From assembly GCA_039602395.1 (NCBI GenBank), contig JBCNJP010000017.1:24138275-24202274 (forward strand): a stretch of DNA of 64,000 nucleotides, written 5' to 3'. Both the position numbers and the translations under genes were made by a program. The notes beneath the pieces were generated by a model. That model worked only from the letters and a program-made list of their open reading frames with translations, ran no database searches and was not told the DNA's origin. This document shows positions 44,839 to 56,060 of this stretch, piece after piece. Source of the DNA: Deinandra increscens subsp. villosa. Taxonomy: Eukaryota > Streptophyta > Magnoliopsida > Asterales > Asteraceae. The first letter of the stretch is position 1, and every line of letters begins with the position of its first letter.

Positions 44839-47033
44839 GTATTATATTACTTTTCAGGATGATGTCGTTCAATCCTCAAATCGGTCCGGCAGCCAGTTTG
44901 ATTTAAACCAGGCGAGACATTTCAATAATAAATTTGATGTGATTAATTAACTCTGTATTGTTAAACATATTAATGATTTTGTTATTTTAGGAACCTAATT
45001 ATGTATACGGATCACATTCTCCTGATTGGAGTCAACTTCCTGAAATCGGTTCTTTTAATCCTCAAATGAACCAAGAGTATCAATATGACCAGGGGTATGT
45101 TTATGGACAGGGGTCACAATCTTCTTGGGCCCCTCACGTCGGTCATGATTATGACGGTGATAACTACGACTTCGGTTGTGGACCTTCAACGGTTCCTCTT
45201 GGTGACCCATCATCACCCCCCTCAATGAAGCATGAACCGGTGAATAGTGACGAAGGTTCACCGAACCGACCCGATGGGGATTTATATATCCGCCCAAAGG
45301 ACGTGGATTACGATTTCGGAGACACGGTAACAAGACATAATTTAAACTTAAACAAACTACTAGTATTTTTTCTCCTATGTGAGTCTGTCTAATAACATTG
45401 TAATTATTATAGGTTTTTAGGCATTCTGACCAGGTGTTCGAGTGGGTTCAACAATTAGGTTTTTCCCATGGCTATGCGTTCAGTAAGAAACGGACGAAGC
45501 CTAACAAAATCACGCGTTTTATTCCAAAGTTGTGGATTCATTGTGATCGTGGTGGAGAACCTGTCCTTACCGGTACCCATAGAAAATCTGGTAGTAAAAA
45601 GTGTAATTGTCCTTTCGTGTTGGTAACAACATACGACAAAGGGGCGGGGCATTTTAAGATGGAGCAAACATTCCCTCAACATAACCATTCTCCGTCAAGG
45701 TATATGGAGGGTCATTCACATGCCACAAGATTGTCTACCGAGCAAGAGAATATTGTTGTGCAGCTTGGCGAGCAAAACATGGCGCCACGTGACATTCAAG
45801 CAACCTTAAGGAAGCAGTACCCGGGTCAGGTCTTCAATAAGAAAAACATATACAACGCCCTGGAGAAAGCAAAGCGTAAGAAGAAAATGGGAACAACACC
45901 GATGGAAGTTCTCGAGAACTATCTTCGTGAGCTGGGCTACGTCTTCTTTACGCAGGAAGACCCTAAGACCAACAGAACCGAGGAGATATTCTTTATTAGT
46001 CACCGAGCGCACGACATATGGCGTGCATTCCCTCACGTGTTGATGATCGACGCCACATACAAAACGAACATGTACAAACTTCCGTTCGTTCAAATGATTG
46101 GCGTGACATCGACTGGCAACTCCTTCATAATTGCAAATGCTTTCATAACCTACGAACGACAACAAAACTTTGTGTGGATGCTTGAGAGGTTGAAAGAACT
46201 GCTGGAAGGGTGTTACGAGCCACACGTGATTATAACGGACAAGGATATGGCCCTTGTTAATGCATGTCATGAGGTATTTCCGAACGCTTCTCGCCAGCTT
46301 TGTAGGTGGCATATTTCGGAGAATATCGCCTTACACTGCCGGATATCATTCGGAAATGACAATGTGTACTCCTGGGATGAATTTACGTCAGCGTGGTCGT
46401 GGTTATGCCAGGCGCCGAGCGAACAGCTCTACGAGCTAAACAAAAACAACATGTACAAACATCTTAAAATGGTCAACCGGCTAAGTAAGTTCCTTTCACT
46501 CAAAATTAAATTGTCTTATTTGCCTAGACATAGTAAATGTATCTAATTTAGTTACAACTGCAGATGTTATAGACTATCTGGAGAACAACTGGTTGACCCC
46601 AAAAATAAAGGTTATGTTTGTTTCGGCGTGGACTGACAAGGCGCGTAACTACGGCCAGCATACAACTAGCCGAGTGGAGAGCCAGCACGCGGCTCTTAAG
46701 CGATTCCTCGGGACCACCAACGCTTCGCTGGAGCAACTCGTGCGCTACGTCGACAGTGTCATTAAGAACCAGAGGGAGGAGTTGAGACGGGCACTTTCGG
46801 CAAGCCAGATGGTAACAATGCGCCATCACAAGCTGCCAATGTTTGACTACCTCCGCGGTAAGGTCTCCCATAAATGTCTTGATATCTTGGTCAATGAGTT
46901 AGATAAGATGCAAAGATTCCGGGAGAATCACGTTACGTGCGGCTGCAGTTTGTACACGGGGTCCGGCCTGCCATGTGCATGTCGTCTAGAGCGGTATGAG
47001 CTTGCAGGTGAGATCGACTTTTTACGACACTAA
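44537..47033 (+). CDS. MULE transposase (FAR1/MURA-like)
   Basis: Cuts and joins the element ends. Proposed exons: 44537-44587 (MSYWDFLFPADSSSTNQ), 44858-44911 (GC donor, unsure), 44991-45326, 45413-46484, 46564 onward; all but the second intron have GT-AG borders. Intron 1 holds a long TTA microsatellite. The protein starts with an acidic, Tyr/Gly-rich leader, then a FAR1-type zinc region (WIHCDRGG, KKCNCPF, FPQHNH), then the DDE transposase: D in MIDATYKTN (46049), D in IITDKDMAL (46238), LCRWHI, and E in SRVESQHAALKRFL (46677). A SWIM finger follows (CGCSLYTGSGLPCAC, about 46938). If unspliced at 47008 it stops at 47031; a GT at 47008 joins it in phase to the next gene. No stop or shift in the catalytic region, so it may be active. 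Confidence 0.88.
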
Positions 47034-47106
47034 GATCCTTTTACAACCTCCTAACTCTTTGTAATAATACTACTATTATTTTGCAGATACTACTATTATT
47101 TTGCAG

Positions 47107-48802
47107 ATATTATGGCTGATCATCATGATGGCTTAGCTACGCACCCCTACCTTCAGTTTCCGGAGAACTCTGTTGGACGGGAGAGGGTAGGGAGGCTACT
47201 AGGAAGGACTGTTGTTGGTACGGCGGCGGCTGACTTTGAATGGTTAGCGAAGATTGACGCGTTGCAGCCCTTCATCGAGATAGTAGGGGCAGATACTCCA
47301 TGGTGGCGGTTGTTCGAGTCAGCCATGCTGTCTTCTTACATGTTACTGACTGTGGAGTTTCTCTCCACATTCACATATGAAGAGCGTGAGGGTGCTACAC
47401 CCCAGTTACCAAATGATGCCCCAGACGAGCCAGAGCCACAGCGGATTTCATTTCGTATGCTTGGAAATGCTTATGGTATGACCCTAAGTCGGTTTGCTAT
47501 TGTATCGGGATTGTACACCCCCGAGGAGACCCATACCCCGGCATACACTGACGCTGTTCGGGCGAGCAACGAGGCTGTGCAACATCGATGGTGGGATTCT
47601 ATCTCTACAGTTGAGTGGGATCCAAATTTATCTCGAGGGACCTCCATTCGATTCCCCCTTATACGATACATTCACCGATTGATCGCCTCGTCCATCACGG
47701 CGCGTCGAGATAGTAGGGAGCGCTGCACGGGTGCTGATTTATATTACTTACACGCGTTGGTTAACCGTACCCCGTGTCCGCTGGCGCACGGCCTTGCCGA
47801 TTATCTGTCCCGCCAGGTAAAATTTAATTATCAGTTCTAAATCTATAGTTTACCACTTATTATATATAAACGTTAAAGTTTGTAGATTTTGATGTAGGAC
47901 TAATATTGTTGATAAAGGTGAAGGTGGATAATGTATGTTCAATCAGAAACATGTTTTATTTGTGACTTTAGCAAGTTCTAAAGTTGTATCTGGATCTTTG
48001 GTGATATGTAAGTCTTTATTCGTATACAGCCATTAAAATGATAAATGAAATGGAACAAACCGTAGGTCATTTTATTCGTTGTGGTTTATTAAGATTTCAA
48101 CAAATTGAATTGGTTGTTTTTTTTTTCAAATGAAATTAGCATTAAGAATGCACCATTTCGGTCCAGCAAACATTCATGCTTTTACATTAAATTTCAGCCC
48201 AATATCTTAAATTTGGTTACATTTATTAATTTTCTTTTTTATATGTCTGGCAGGGAAGCAGGGCGGAGGGTGCTCAAGTTACTTGCGGAGCCTTTATTAC
48301 TAAGATCGCGCAGTCACTGGGGGTCATTAGTGATAACCCCCAACACTTGGGAGAACCGGTTTTGGCCAAGGGAATGGGCCTAAAAGTCATGAACGGGATG
48401 CGGCTCCTAAGAAAAATCACGCAAGGACGGAATTCGCATACATACCGTTTAATTGACCCTATCCCTGAGCCTGTCCGAGAGGAGCCTGAGCCCGAGGAGG
48501 GTCATGACGATGATGATGGTGGGGCGGGAGATGATGATGGTGGGGCGAGAGATCAGGGTAACATAGCACACGAGGTTGAGCATGTGCGTTATAGGTATCG
48601 TGCGGTCAGGATGCCTCCAGTTTTGTCGCAGAGAATAGAGGAAATGAGTTTGGAAATTCGCCGCCTGGGGCGGCAACACCGGAGGCATGACCGGATGCTA
48701 AACTGGCAGATCCAAATGATGAGCAGCATAGCAAATAGTTTACATATCCATGATCCACCCCCTTATCAGGACGATGACGAGGATGATGAAGACGATGATT
48801 AG
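47107..48802 (+). CDS. ATHILA ORF-1-like protein inside the MULE
   Basis: Two exons: 47107-47816 and 48254-48802 (GT-AG, in phase). It reads as separate protein from ATG 47112 (MADHHDGLATHPYLQFPENS), or as continuation of the transposase: the acceptor at 47106 joins the donor at 47008 in frame. Matches the ATHILA ORF-1 family (Pfam PF03078), known from plant Ty3/gypsy Athila elements: LLTVEFLSTFTYE, RISFRMLGNAYGMTLSRFA, GLYTPEE, SIRFPLIRYIHRLIASSIT, LYYLHALVNRTPCPLAHGLA, then across the intron GAFITKIAQSLGVI. The C-terminus has a coiled-coil-like part (SQRIEEMSLEIRRLGRQHRR) and an acidic DDDEDDEDDD tail. Family function unknown. It has no stop or shift over more than 400 residues, so it seems maintained. 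Confidence 0.85.
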
Positions 48803-49260
48803 TTACGTCTTATTTGGTTAATATGTTTTGTGTTTTTTATTATTTCTTGATGATGTATGCCCGAACTCCAAAACTCATTATTGTTAATTTTTGTAAAATC
48901 GTGGTGTTTGTTTGTTTGGGTTTTTATTATAATTTGGTAACTTTAAAATAATTTGTAATTATATAGTGTTAAGAGCCAATCCCTAAATTTATCAAATCAT
49001 TATTTTTTAAAAAATTTTCTGGATTACGTTTATATGTTATAATTTGGTAACTTTAAATTGTTTTTAAAAGGTAACTTTAATTTATTTAAAAAAAAATTAC
49101 GGGGCTGTAAATGTAGTTTATATGTTATAATTTGGTAAATGTAAATTTATCAAATCATTATTTTTTAAAAATTTATCTGGATTACGTTTATATGTTATAA
49201 TTTGATAACTTTAAATTATTTTTAAAAAGGTAACTTTAAATTATTTAAAAAAAAAAACAT
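48803..49260. repeat. MULE 3' flank with ~160-bp tandem duplication
   Basis: AAATTTATCAAATCATTATT at 48985 recurs at 49143, and TTACGGGGCTGTAAATGTAG at 49097 recurs at 49262. The duplication includes one TIR-type palindrome. Confidence 0.8.
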
Positions 49261-49363
49261 TTACGGGGCTGTAAATGTAGTTACGACCCCGTAAAGGGGT
49301 GTAAGTTTAGAATTTTTGTCTTTTAGCTATACGGGGGCGTAAATACATTTACGGGGGCGTAAA
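49261..49363. repeat. Right TIR array of TTTACGGGG...GTAAA motifs
   Basis: Motifs at 49261, 49281 (inverted), 49328 and 49348, again with 20-base spacing in pairs. Confidence 0.82.
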
Positions 49364-49407
49364 AGGGTGTTAAAATAGAATTAAGGGGTGTGAGTATAGA
49401 ATTTGCC

Positions 49408-52400
49408 TTGGGAAAAGTGGCCAAACTCGAATTGTCAAAGATGTCTTACAAAGATCATGACTTTAGTCTTTAAAATACGCATTATGTCATCATTATTTTG
49501 TTACTGTTACAACTCCAGTATATATATGCATGAGTACCCTCCATTGTGTAGACATATCAGTGAAATATGTTTTCCCCTCTTTTTGTGCTTTGTTTATTTC
49601 AAAGATAAGTTTTTTTTTATTAGCGGAACCGTAAAACTATTTTTTTCTTTTTTTTTATCCAAGTGTAACGAATTTAGGACAAGAGTTGGCCGGTGGTGTA
49701 ACTGATACAGTCGTACGTGTATTATAACTGTTATGTCTTATTTTTGATACTTCTAGCGCTTAGTTTCTAATTTCAACGTTGTTACATAATCTTTTATATT
49801 TTTGGTTTCCCGTTTTGTCTTTGTGTGTTCATGTTGTCTCAGCAGTTTTTTTTCTCAAACGCAACGAATTGAGCACATAAGTTGGTGATGTAATGTATAC
49901 AGTCATTTAATATAACTTTTAGGTAGTAGGCTCAATATTTTAAGAGTTTGTCTTTTAATTTTGATGTCGTTATTCAGTTTTATGTGTTTTCACTTTCTTT
50001 ATGCAGTTTATAGCAATGCAACTGTCTCATTACCCGCGTTATTTCATACCAACAGACAAGTAACCAATCTAATAAAGTAATAAGTAATAACCTATAATTA
50101 TCTAACTGGATTCAACGTTTAACTTAATAAAACTAGCGTTGAATTTAGACATGTAGTATTGCAGTTGATATATTTTTTGTAATTTATGTGCTTTGAAATA
50201 TCTATAAAGCTCAAAATGAATTGAAGAATATGGGGAAAGATAATCATTAACTTTTTCCTTGTAATTGAGAATAATACTTTTTGTTTTCTCTTGTACGCAT
50301 GTAGGGATGTGACCTAGCTAGCTGACTAGTGTTTTTTTCAAGATCCGTTCCTTGCAATCTCAAACCTATCCATCCGAACTCGAACTTATATGGAAGGTTT
50401 TTTTAATAGACAAGCTCTAGCTCAAACCTATATGGGTATATAGAAGATCTTATATTAAATTTGATTAGGGTCGAGAATCTAAACGAATAGATTAATTATA
50501 TAACTTTATTCATTATAAAATATATATTTTTACATACTAATTGTTATTATATAGATTTTTTTTAGTTTTTAACTACATTGATATTTTTTATATATAGATC
50601 AAATCACAACAAAGTGACATGTAAAATAGAATATCAATTTTTTATATATAGATCAAATTACAATAAAATTTCTAGTAAAAAGTATATATAAAAAGATTAT
50701 AATGTTTGAATATTAATGTATACTGATACTCAATAAATATTAATTTTTTTCCGAGGAGGCGATCTTAGATGAATTGAGACTCAACTCTACTAGTTAACGC
50801 CACTATATAGGTTTAGAAACCAAATAACTAAGACCATCCACAACGCTAATGACCGTCTTTTTCACAAACAGTCTTAGTCATAGAAAAACTAACTTATTTA
50901 CTCGACCTTCCCACTAATAAATTTTTAACCCAACGTAGTTCTTCCTACAAACATCCTAAATTATATTATTTAATATTGTGTTTGTGAGAGTAGAATAAAA
51001 AAAAGTTGATGAAGGGCTCGCCCTTACCTACGAGCAGAAGACCAAAAGCAAGCAAAAGGTTGTTAGCCCCATCGCCCCCTTCACAAGGGCTGTTGTCACT
51101 TGCCAGCAAGGATTGAGAAGGCCTTACGAGCATTACGGAGCCGGATCAAGTGTATTATAATAATGAACATGGAAGCCACATTGTCATCATCCATTTGACC
51201 AAATAGATTAATAGTGATTAGGCAAGAGGATTAGAGGAAGAAGACTATTTAGACCCACTATTGGTTTCGTCCATATACCAAAGTCAAATAAAAAAAGAAA
51301 GGTTAAAGGTCTAGATTTTTTTAATCCGCCAAATCCCTTTGTTCTCTACCTTTTGGACATGTAGGGGACAAAGTTGCTTTATTTAGGGGAGATTTGAAGA
51401 CTAACCAAGATTAGTGTTCATATTTCTACCCAACAATTTGTTTAAGTTAATTATGCTGTTTGGCCTTCATTAATCAATTTCAAGTGCTAATCTTTTGAGT
51501 AATTGTCAAGAACTTACATGCTTGTACCAACTTTGTCTCACCAGGGTTTTAGTTGACATCAATCAACATAAATACAAGTTCTTGGTCAATGGTTAACATT
51601 GTGATGAGTTGATGTGGGATGAGGAGGTGTTATATTTTGTGATGAACTCTTTGTTTGTAAAGAGTTTTTATTGTGATCTTTTGCAAGTTTAATTAGTTGT
51701 AAGCCTTAGAGGGTTATAATATATATGTGTGTATATATACACACACTTGCTTATAACTCGTATAATTACACTGAAAATGTAAGATAAAAAAAGAGCGTAA
51801 GGAAGTAAAAATATGTGTAATAGAGACAATGAAATACAATAGGTATGAAGAAAGTATTCGATTTCATTTTTTTAATGTTAATTCATATGAAAAACCAAAA
51901 GTATGGAGTTCATCATACCTCAAATAATATGACACAAATGTAAAAAAGTATTACACATGTTTATGCTTTTAACTCTCTTGAATACATAGGTTAGGCTGGA
52001 TGCTAGCCCCACTTCTACTGATGTTTGTTCGGTGTGAATGCAACCATTTCTCTACCATCTTGCATAACTACAACCTAACCTACATATGTAGATTAGAATC
52101 TAACTCAAATATCAATGTGAATGTAATAATATATTTCGCAGTTAAATTTGCAAGAATAAAAAACAGAGAATCTAACCATACGATTTTTAAAATAATTGTA
52201 ATAACAAAAAGAATAGAATCCAACCATTTCTATTAATGATTGTTCACCTTCTAGTTTTCTACATACGTGTTGTTATTTGTTACTCTTATTAATTTTATTG
52301 TCATTCTATATGTGGTTGTTTTCTTTAACGATGTGTGCTCATAAGGCACCCTTCGATACTTGTGATATGCATTCAGATTTTATGGACATGGTGTTTGCTT

Positions 52401-53144
52401 TCTACGTCCTTCAAATAGAACTTTGTTCATGACATATGAATCAATGTAATTGGTTGCCTTTCTCATTAATACAAACGGAGATATATATAGTTACAAAAAT
52501 TTACGTTTACGACCCTCATCTATGAGATATAGACAAATGTATAGTAACCTAGTATAATAATATCCATTCTGCTTATGGAATATATATCCATGCATCTAGG
52601 TATTGTGTTAAAAAACAAGATGAAGTGCATCATATCTATCTTAAAACTGGAGGAAAGATATAACATTGAGACATGGATTATGTTGGATAGCATCATAGCA
52701 ATCAGTAGTCACATATGCTACCTTTTAGTTTTAACTTGGTCATGAACTCGATTTGTGCCTCTTTCTTGCGTGGTTCTTCAAAATTGATGGACGAGGGTGT
52801 GACAAGGGTCCGAAATATTGAATCGCGACATTTTCAAACCAAACAAACATCCCCAAGAATTGTCCCTATGGAGTATTATTGATCATATAACTATCTAGTG
52901 TTATGGATAACAATTTTCATTCTAACGAGTTCAGGTTGTTAAAAACTTAAAATACACAAAAATCATGAGTATTTTAAGATCAACATGTTTATTATTGAAA
53001 ATTACATACTATATTAGTAATAACATTGAGGCTTGTGATATATGAGTTGTCATAATGTTGGATACTAAGCTTGCATTCTGTAAAATATTATGTTAAATTA
53101 AGGACCAAAATACCCTTATACTATCCTATGGATTAGTTATGTAA
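49408..53144. other. Intergenic DNA
   Basis: AT-rich, no gene recognised. A possible end of a small MITE (AAGACCATCCACAACGCTAA, 50830) has no visible inverted partner. ORFs here are short and match nothing. Confidence 0.45.
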
Positions 53145-53145
53145 T

Positions 53146-54720
53146 TTTTTTTTTAAACAGCAAGAAGGAAATCTTATTCACCAAAAGGGGCAACTAGCCG
53201 CAGCTAGAGGTGTACATAAAAACCGATTTGCAAACCGAACCGGTATAAAAACCGAAACCGGTTCGAGATAAAAACCGGTTTTAAGAAAACCGGTTTGGTT
53301 TGAGTATAAACTGGCAGTTCTCCATCGATTTGGCATTCTCATTTAGCGAACCGGTTTCAAACCGGGTTGTCTTCGAAACCGATTTGGAACCGGTCTGGAA
53401 CCGCTTTAGAAACCAGTTTATTATAACTCTCTCCTTTTCTAATTCCAATTAACCATTAATCACTTAAATGTTATTAGCCGTAACTCTAATACAAATAGAA
53501 GTAGTACATTTTAAGTTCTACAAATACTTGTAGCTTTTGGTGTACGCCCAAGTTTTAAAATTTTAGTAATGTACTTTTAGCCAACATTTTTCTTCTTATA
53601 TCAAGTCTTAAGCTTTTGTTTATTTGATTATTTGAGAGAACTAAAAAAAATAAAAAAAGGTTTTTTTACAAACCGGTTCAACCCAAACCGGTTTCAAACT
53701 GACCCGATTTAGTTCTATAAGTTTGGGGTTTTGTTGCTTCAAACCGGTTTGTAACCCGAACCGATTTTGCCCAAACCGGTTTTGATCAAAGTTTGACCAA
53801 ACCGGTTTAGGTTTACAACCCGAACCGATTTGGAGAAAAACCGGTTTTGTACACCTCTAGCCGCAGCAAGAAACTGCCAACAAGCAGGCCCACACCAAAC
53901 ATATTACATCTAGTTTAGACTCACCTATTATTACACCAAATATTCACAAGACTTTTAACATTACAAATAACTCTACAAGAAGACGGGATTCTGGAATAGA
54001 AAGTCGCCTTATTCCTCTCCTTCCAAATGCTCCAAAAAGTCACATAAATGACCGCTTGTAAGAGTTTCCCTTTGCACGTTCCAATCTTTAAAGTCTTGAA
54101 CGCATTTAGAGCCTCCTTCACCGAACCTCCAATTGGAAGCGATAAGTTGAACCACTCCGCCACCTACCTCCAAACGGTAGAAGTCACCCCACATTCTAAG
54201 AAAAGATGGTTGACCGACTCCGGCTTATCCATACATAACCTGCACCGATCCGACCCGATGCTAATTCCACGTTTGATAAGAGCATCGCACGTAGAGATCC
54301 TCTCCCGGTACACTCTCCAAAGCAGGCTGTTGACTTTCAGCGGGACCAAGTTGCACTAACAAAAACGGTCCTCCACCCGATGTCCCTCCTGACCCAGTAG
54401 CCTCGTCCGAACCTCTTGAGCGTTGAAAATTTGGCCTGACCCGCTGTCTCCCCATCTCCAATGGTCATTGATCCAATTTCCCAAACTTTCCATGTCGACA
54501 TCTCTTCCTTTCATTACCGCAGCAGCAGCCAAAATGTTTTTCCACGTACCCGGGATACATCGTTTATACGGGAATAACGAGGGTCGGCCTTCCACCGTAT
54601 GGATGGAGGTGATGACCGAAGACCAAAGGGAGGTTTCTTCATTTTTCAAACGCCACAACCATTTACTTAAAAGGCTAAGATTGTAGTCTTCTAGTCTCAC
54701 CAGCCCCAACCCCCCCCCCC
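53146..54720 (-). pseudogene. 5'-truncated LINE: C-terminal zinc-binding region
   Basis: On the minus strand: GLVRLEDYNLSLLSKWLWRL, then the zf-RVT block of plant LINEs (KVNSLLWRVYRERISTCDAL, CRLCMDKPESVNHLFLECG, then IYVTFWSIWKERNKATFYSR), a 3' untranslated part, and an A tail (T run at 53146-53155 on the plus strand). Frameshifts lie near 54356 and 54165. The reverse transcriptase and endonuclease are absent, as in most LINE copies. The truncated end is at a run of about 20 C. The 3' part is interrupted by a MITE. Confidence 0.88.
53205..53859. mobile_element. hAT-type MITE rich in AACCGGTT
   Basis: Ends TAGAGGTGTACA and TGTACACCTCTA are perfect inverted repeats; flanking 8-bp direct repeats GCCGCAGC at 53197-53204 and 53860-53867. 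The inside has numerous AACCGGTT/AAACCGGTTT words clustered at both ends. Non-coding. It sits in the LINE 3' region. Confidence 0.93.
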
Positions 54721-54729
54721 CCCCCCCCC

Positions 54730-56060
54730 ACTTTCTTTTGTAATTAACTGTATATTAACTAGGGGACCATATCTGTAATTTAGTTAAAGTGAAATGAACA
54801 AAAAAATATTATAAAGAAAATCAAGGTTAAAACTAGACTTTCTAAATACCCAACCTTACACTAAGATCAGAATTGAGATTGTTCGGAAAAAAATCGAAAT
54901 CGAACTTTCAAGCAAGGAACTAGAGTTTGTATAGTATAAAGTAGTTTATATATTCCATGCATCGCGCGGTTGTCGGGTTTAAAAAAATTAATAATGGTAA
55001 TAGAGTAAAGAAAATGAAACTTATATAAAGAAAAAAATGTTAATAATCGATAAACTATAAAGTAAATAGAACTTTTATGGAACTCTTAAACTGTAATTTA
55101 GTAAACTATATTATATATTTAATTTAGTAATTGAAATAGTTTAGGAGCAATAAATAAAAAGTCGGAACTGTAATTTAGTAAACTATATTATATATTTAAT
55201 TTAGTAATTAAATAATTGTTTATTAAATAATTTATGAGACAATAAATAAAAAGTCCGGATATATATATCAAAAACTTTCTTTTAATAGAAAAAAGTTTTT
55301 TTTAAATAATTAATTAATTTTGATGTTGATTATCCCTAGAATAATAATATTTTATTCATTTTCATGGAAAACTTGTATAAAGAAAAAAATGTTAAAGTAA
55401 ATAATCGATAAACTATAAAGTAAATAGAACTTTTATGGAACTATTAAACTGTAATTTAGTAAACTATATTATATATTTAATTTAGTAATTAAATAATTGG
55501 AGGCAATACATAAAAAGTCGGATATATATATCAAATACTTTTCTTTTAATAGAAAAAAGATTTTTTTTAAATAATTAATTAATTATGATGTTGATTATCC
55601 CTATAATAATAATATTTTATTTATTGTCATGGAAAACTTGTATAAAGAAAAAAAATGTTAAAGTAAATAATCGATAAACTATAAAGTAAATAGAACTTTT
55701 ATGGAACTGTTAAACTGTAACTTAGTAAACTATATTATATATTTAATTTAGTAATTAAATAATTTAGAAGACAATAAATATAAATTCGGAACTGTAATTT
55801 AGTAAACTATATTATATATTTAATTTAGTAATTAAATAATTGGTTATTAAATAATTTATGAGGCAATAAATAAAAAATCAGATATATATATCCAACACTT
55901 TTTTTTAATAGAAAAAAGATTTTTTTAAAAATAATTAATTAATAATGATGGTGATTATCCCTATGATAATAATATTTTATTTATTGTCATGGATATACAA
56001 ATAATTGATTAATTAGGGTGGTGATTATTTATACAATAAATATTTTATTTATTGCCATGG
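54730..56060. repeat. AT-rich three-fold repeat region
   Basis: TAAACTATAAAGTAAATAGA occurs at 55051, 55409 and 55675; AAACTATATTATATATTTAA and GATTATCCCTA...AATAATATTTTATT recur with it. Irregular units of about 270-360 bp. Near 54960 a GC-rich word (ATCGCGCGGTTGTCGGG) recalls the hairpin at 28216. No coding signal. Confidence 0.8.

Larger units (their letters stand above)
44172..49407 (+). mobile_element. Mutator-like element (MULE) with transposase and ATHILA ORF-1-like gene
   Basis: Inverted ends share CTATACTCACACCCCTT (44181-44197, and inverted near 49384-49400), followed on both sides by palindromic TTTACGGGGTCGTAAA-type motifs; about 80 bp of each end align. Flanks carry TTGGGAAA (44164-44171 and 49408-49415), and a ninth base nearly matches (G versus A), fitting the 9-bp duplication of Mutator elements. 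Inside are a multi-exon MULE transposase and, further downstream in the same direction, an ATHILA ORF-1-like protein. Confidence 0.88.

Noticed and set aside
45806..46312. 168-residue minus-strand ORF
   Set aside because: Lies fully antisense to the MULE transposase exon, a shadow frame.
47471..47671. Minus-strand ORF under the ATHILA-like exon
   Set aside because: Shadow of the coding strand without any own signal.
50830..51000. Start of a Tourist-like MITE (AAGACCATCCACAACGCTAA)
   Set aside because: No inverted partner end or target duplication found within the next kilobase.
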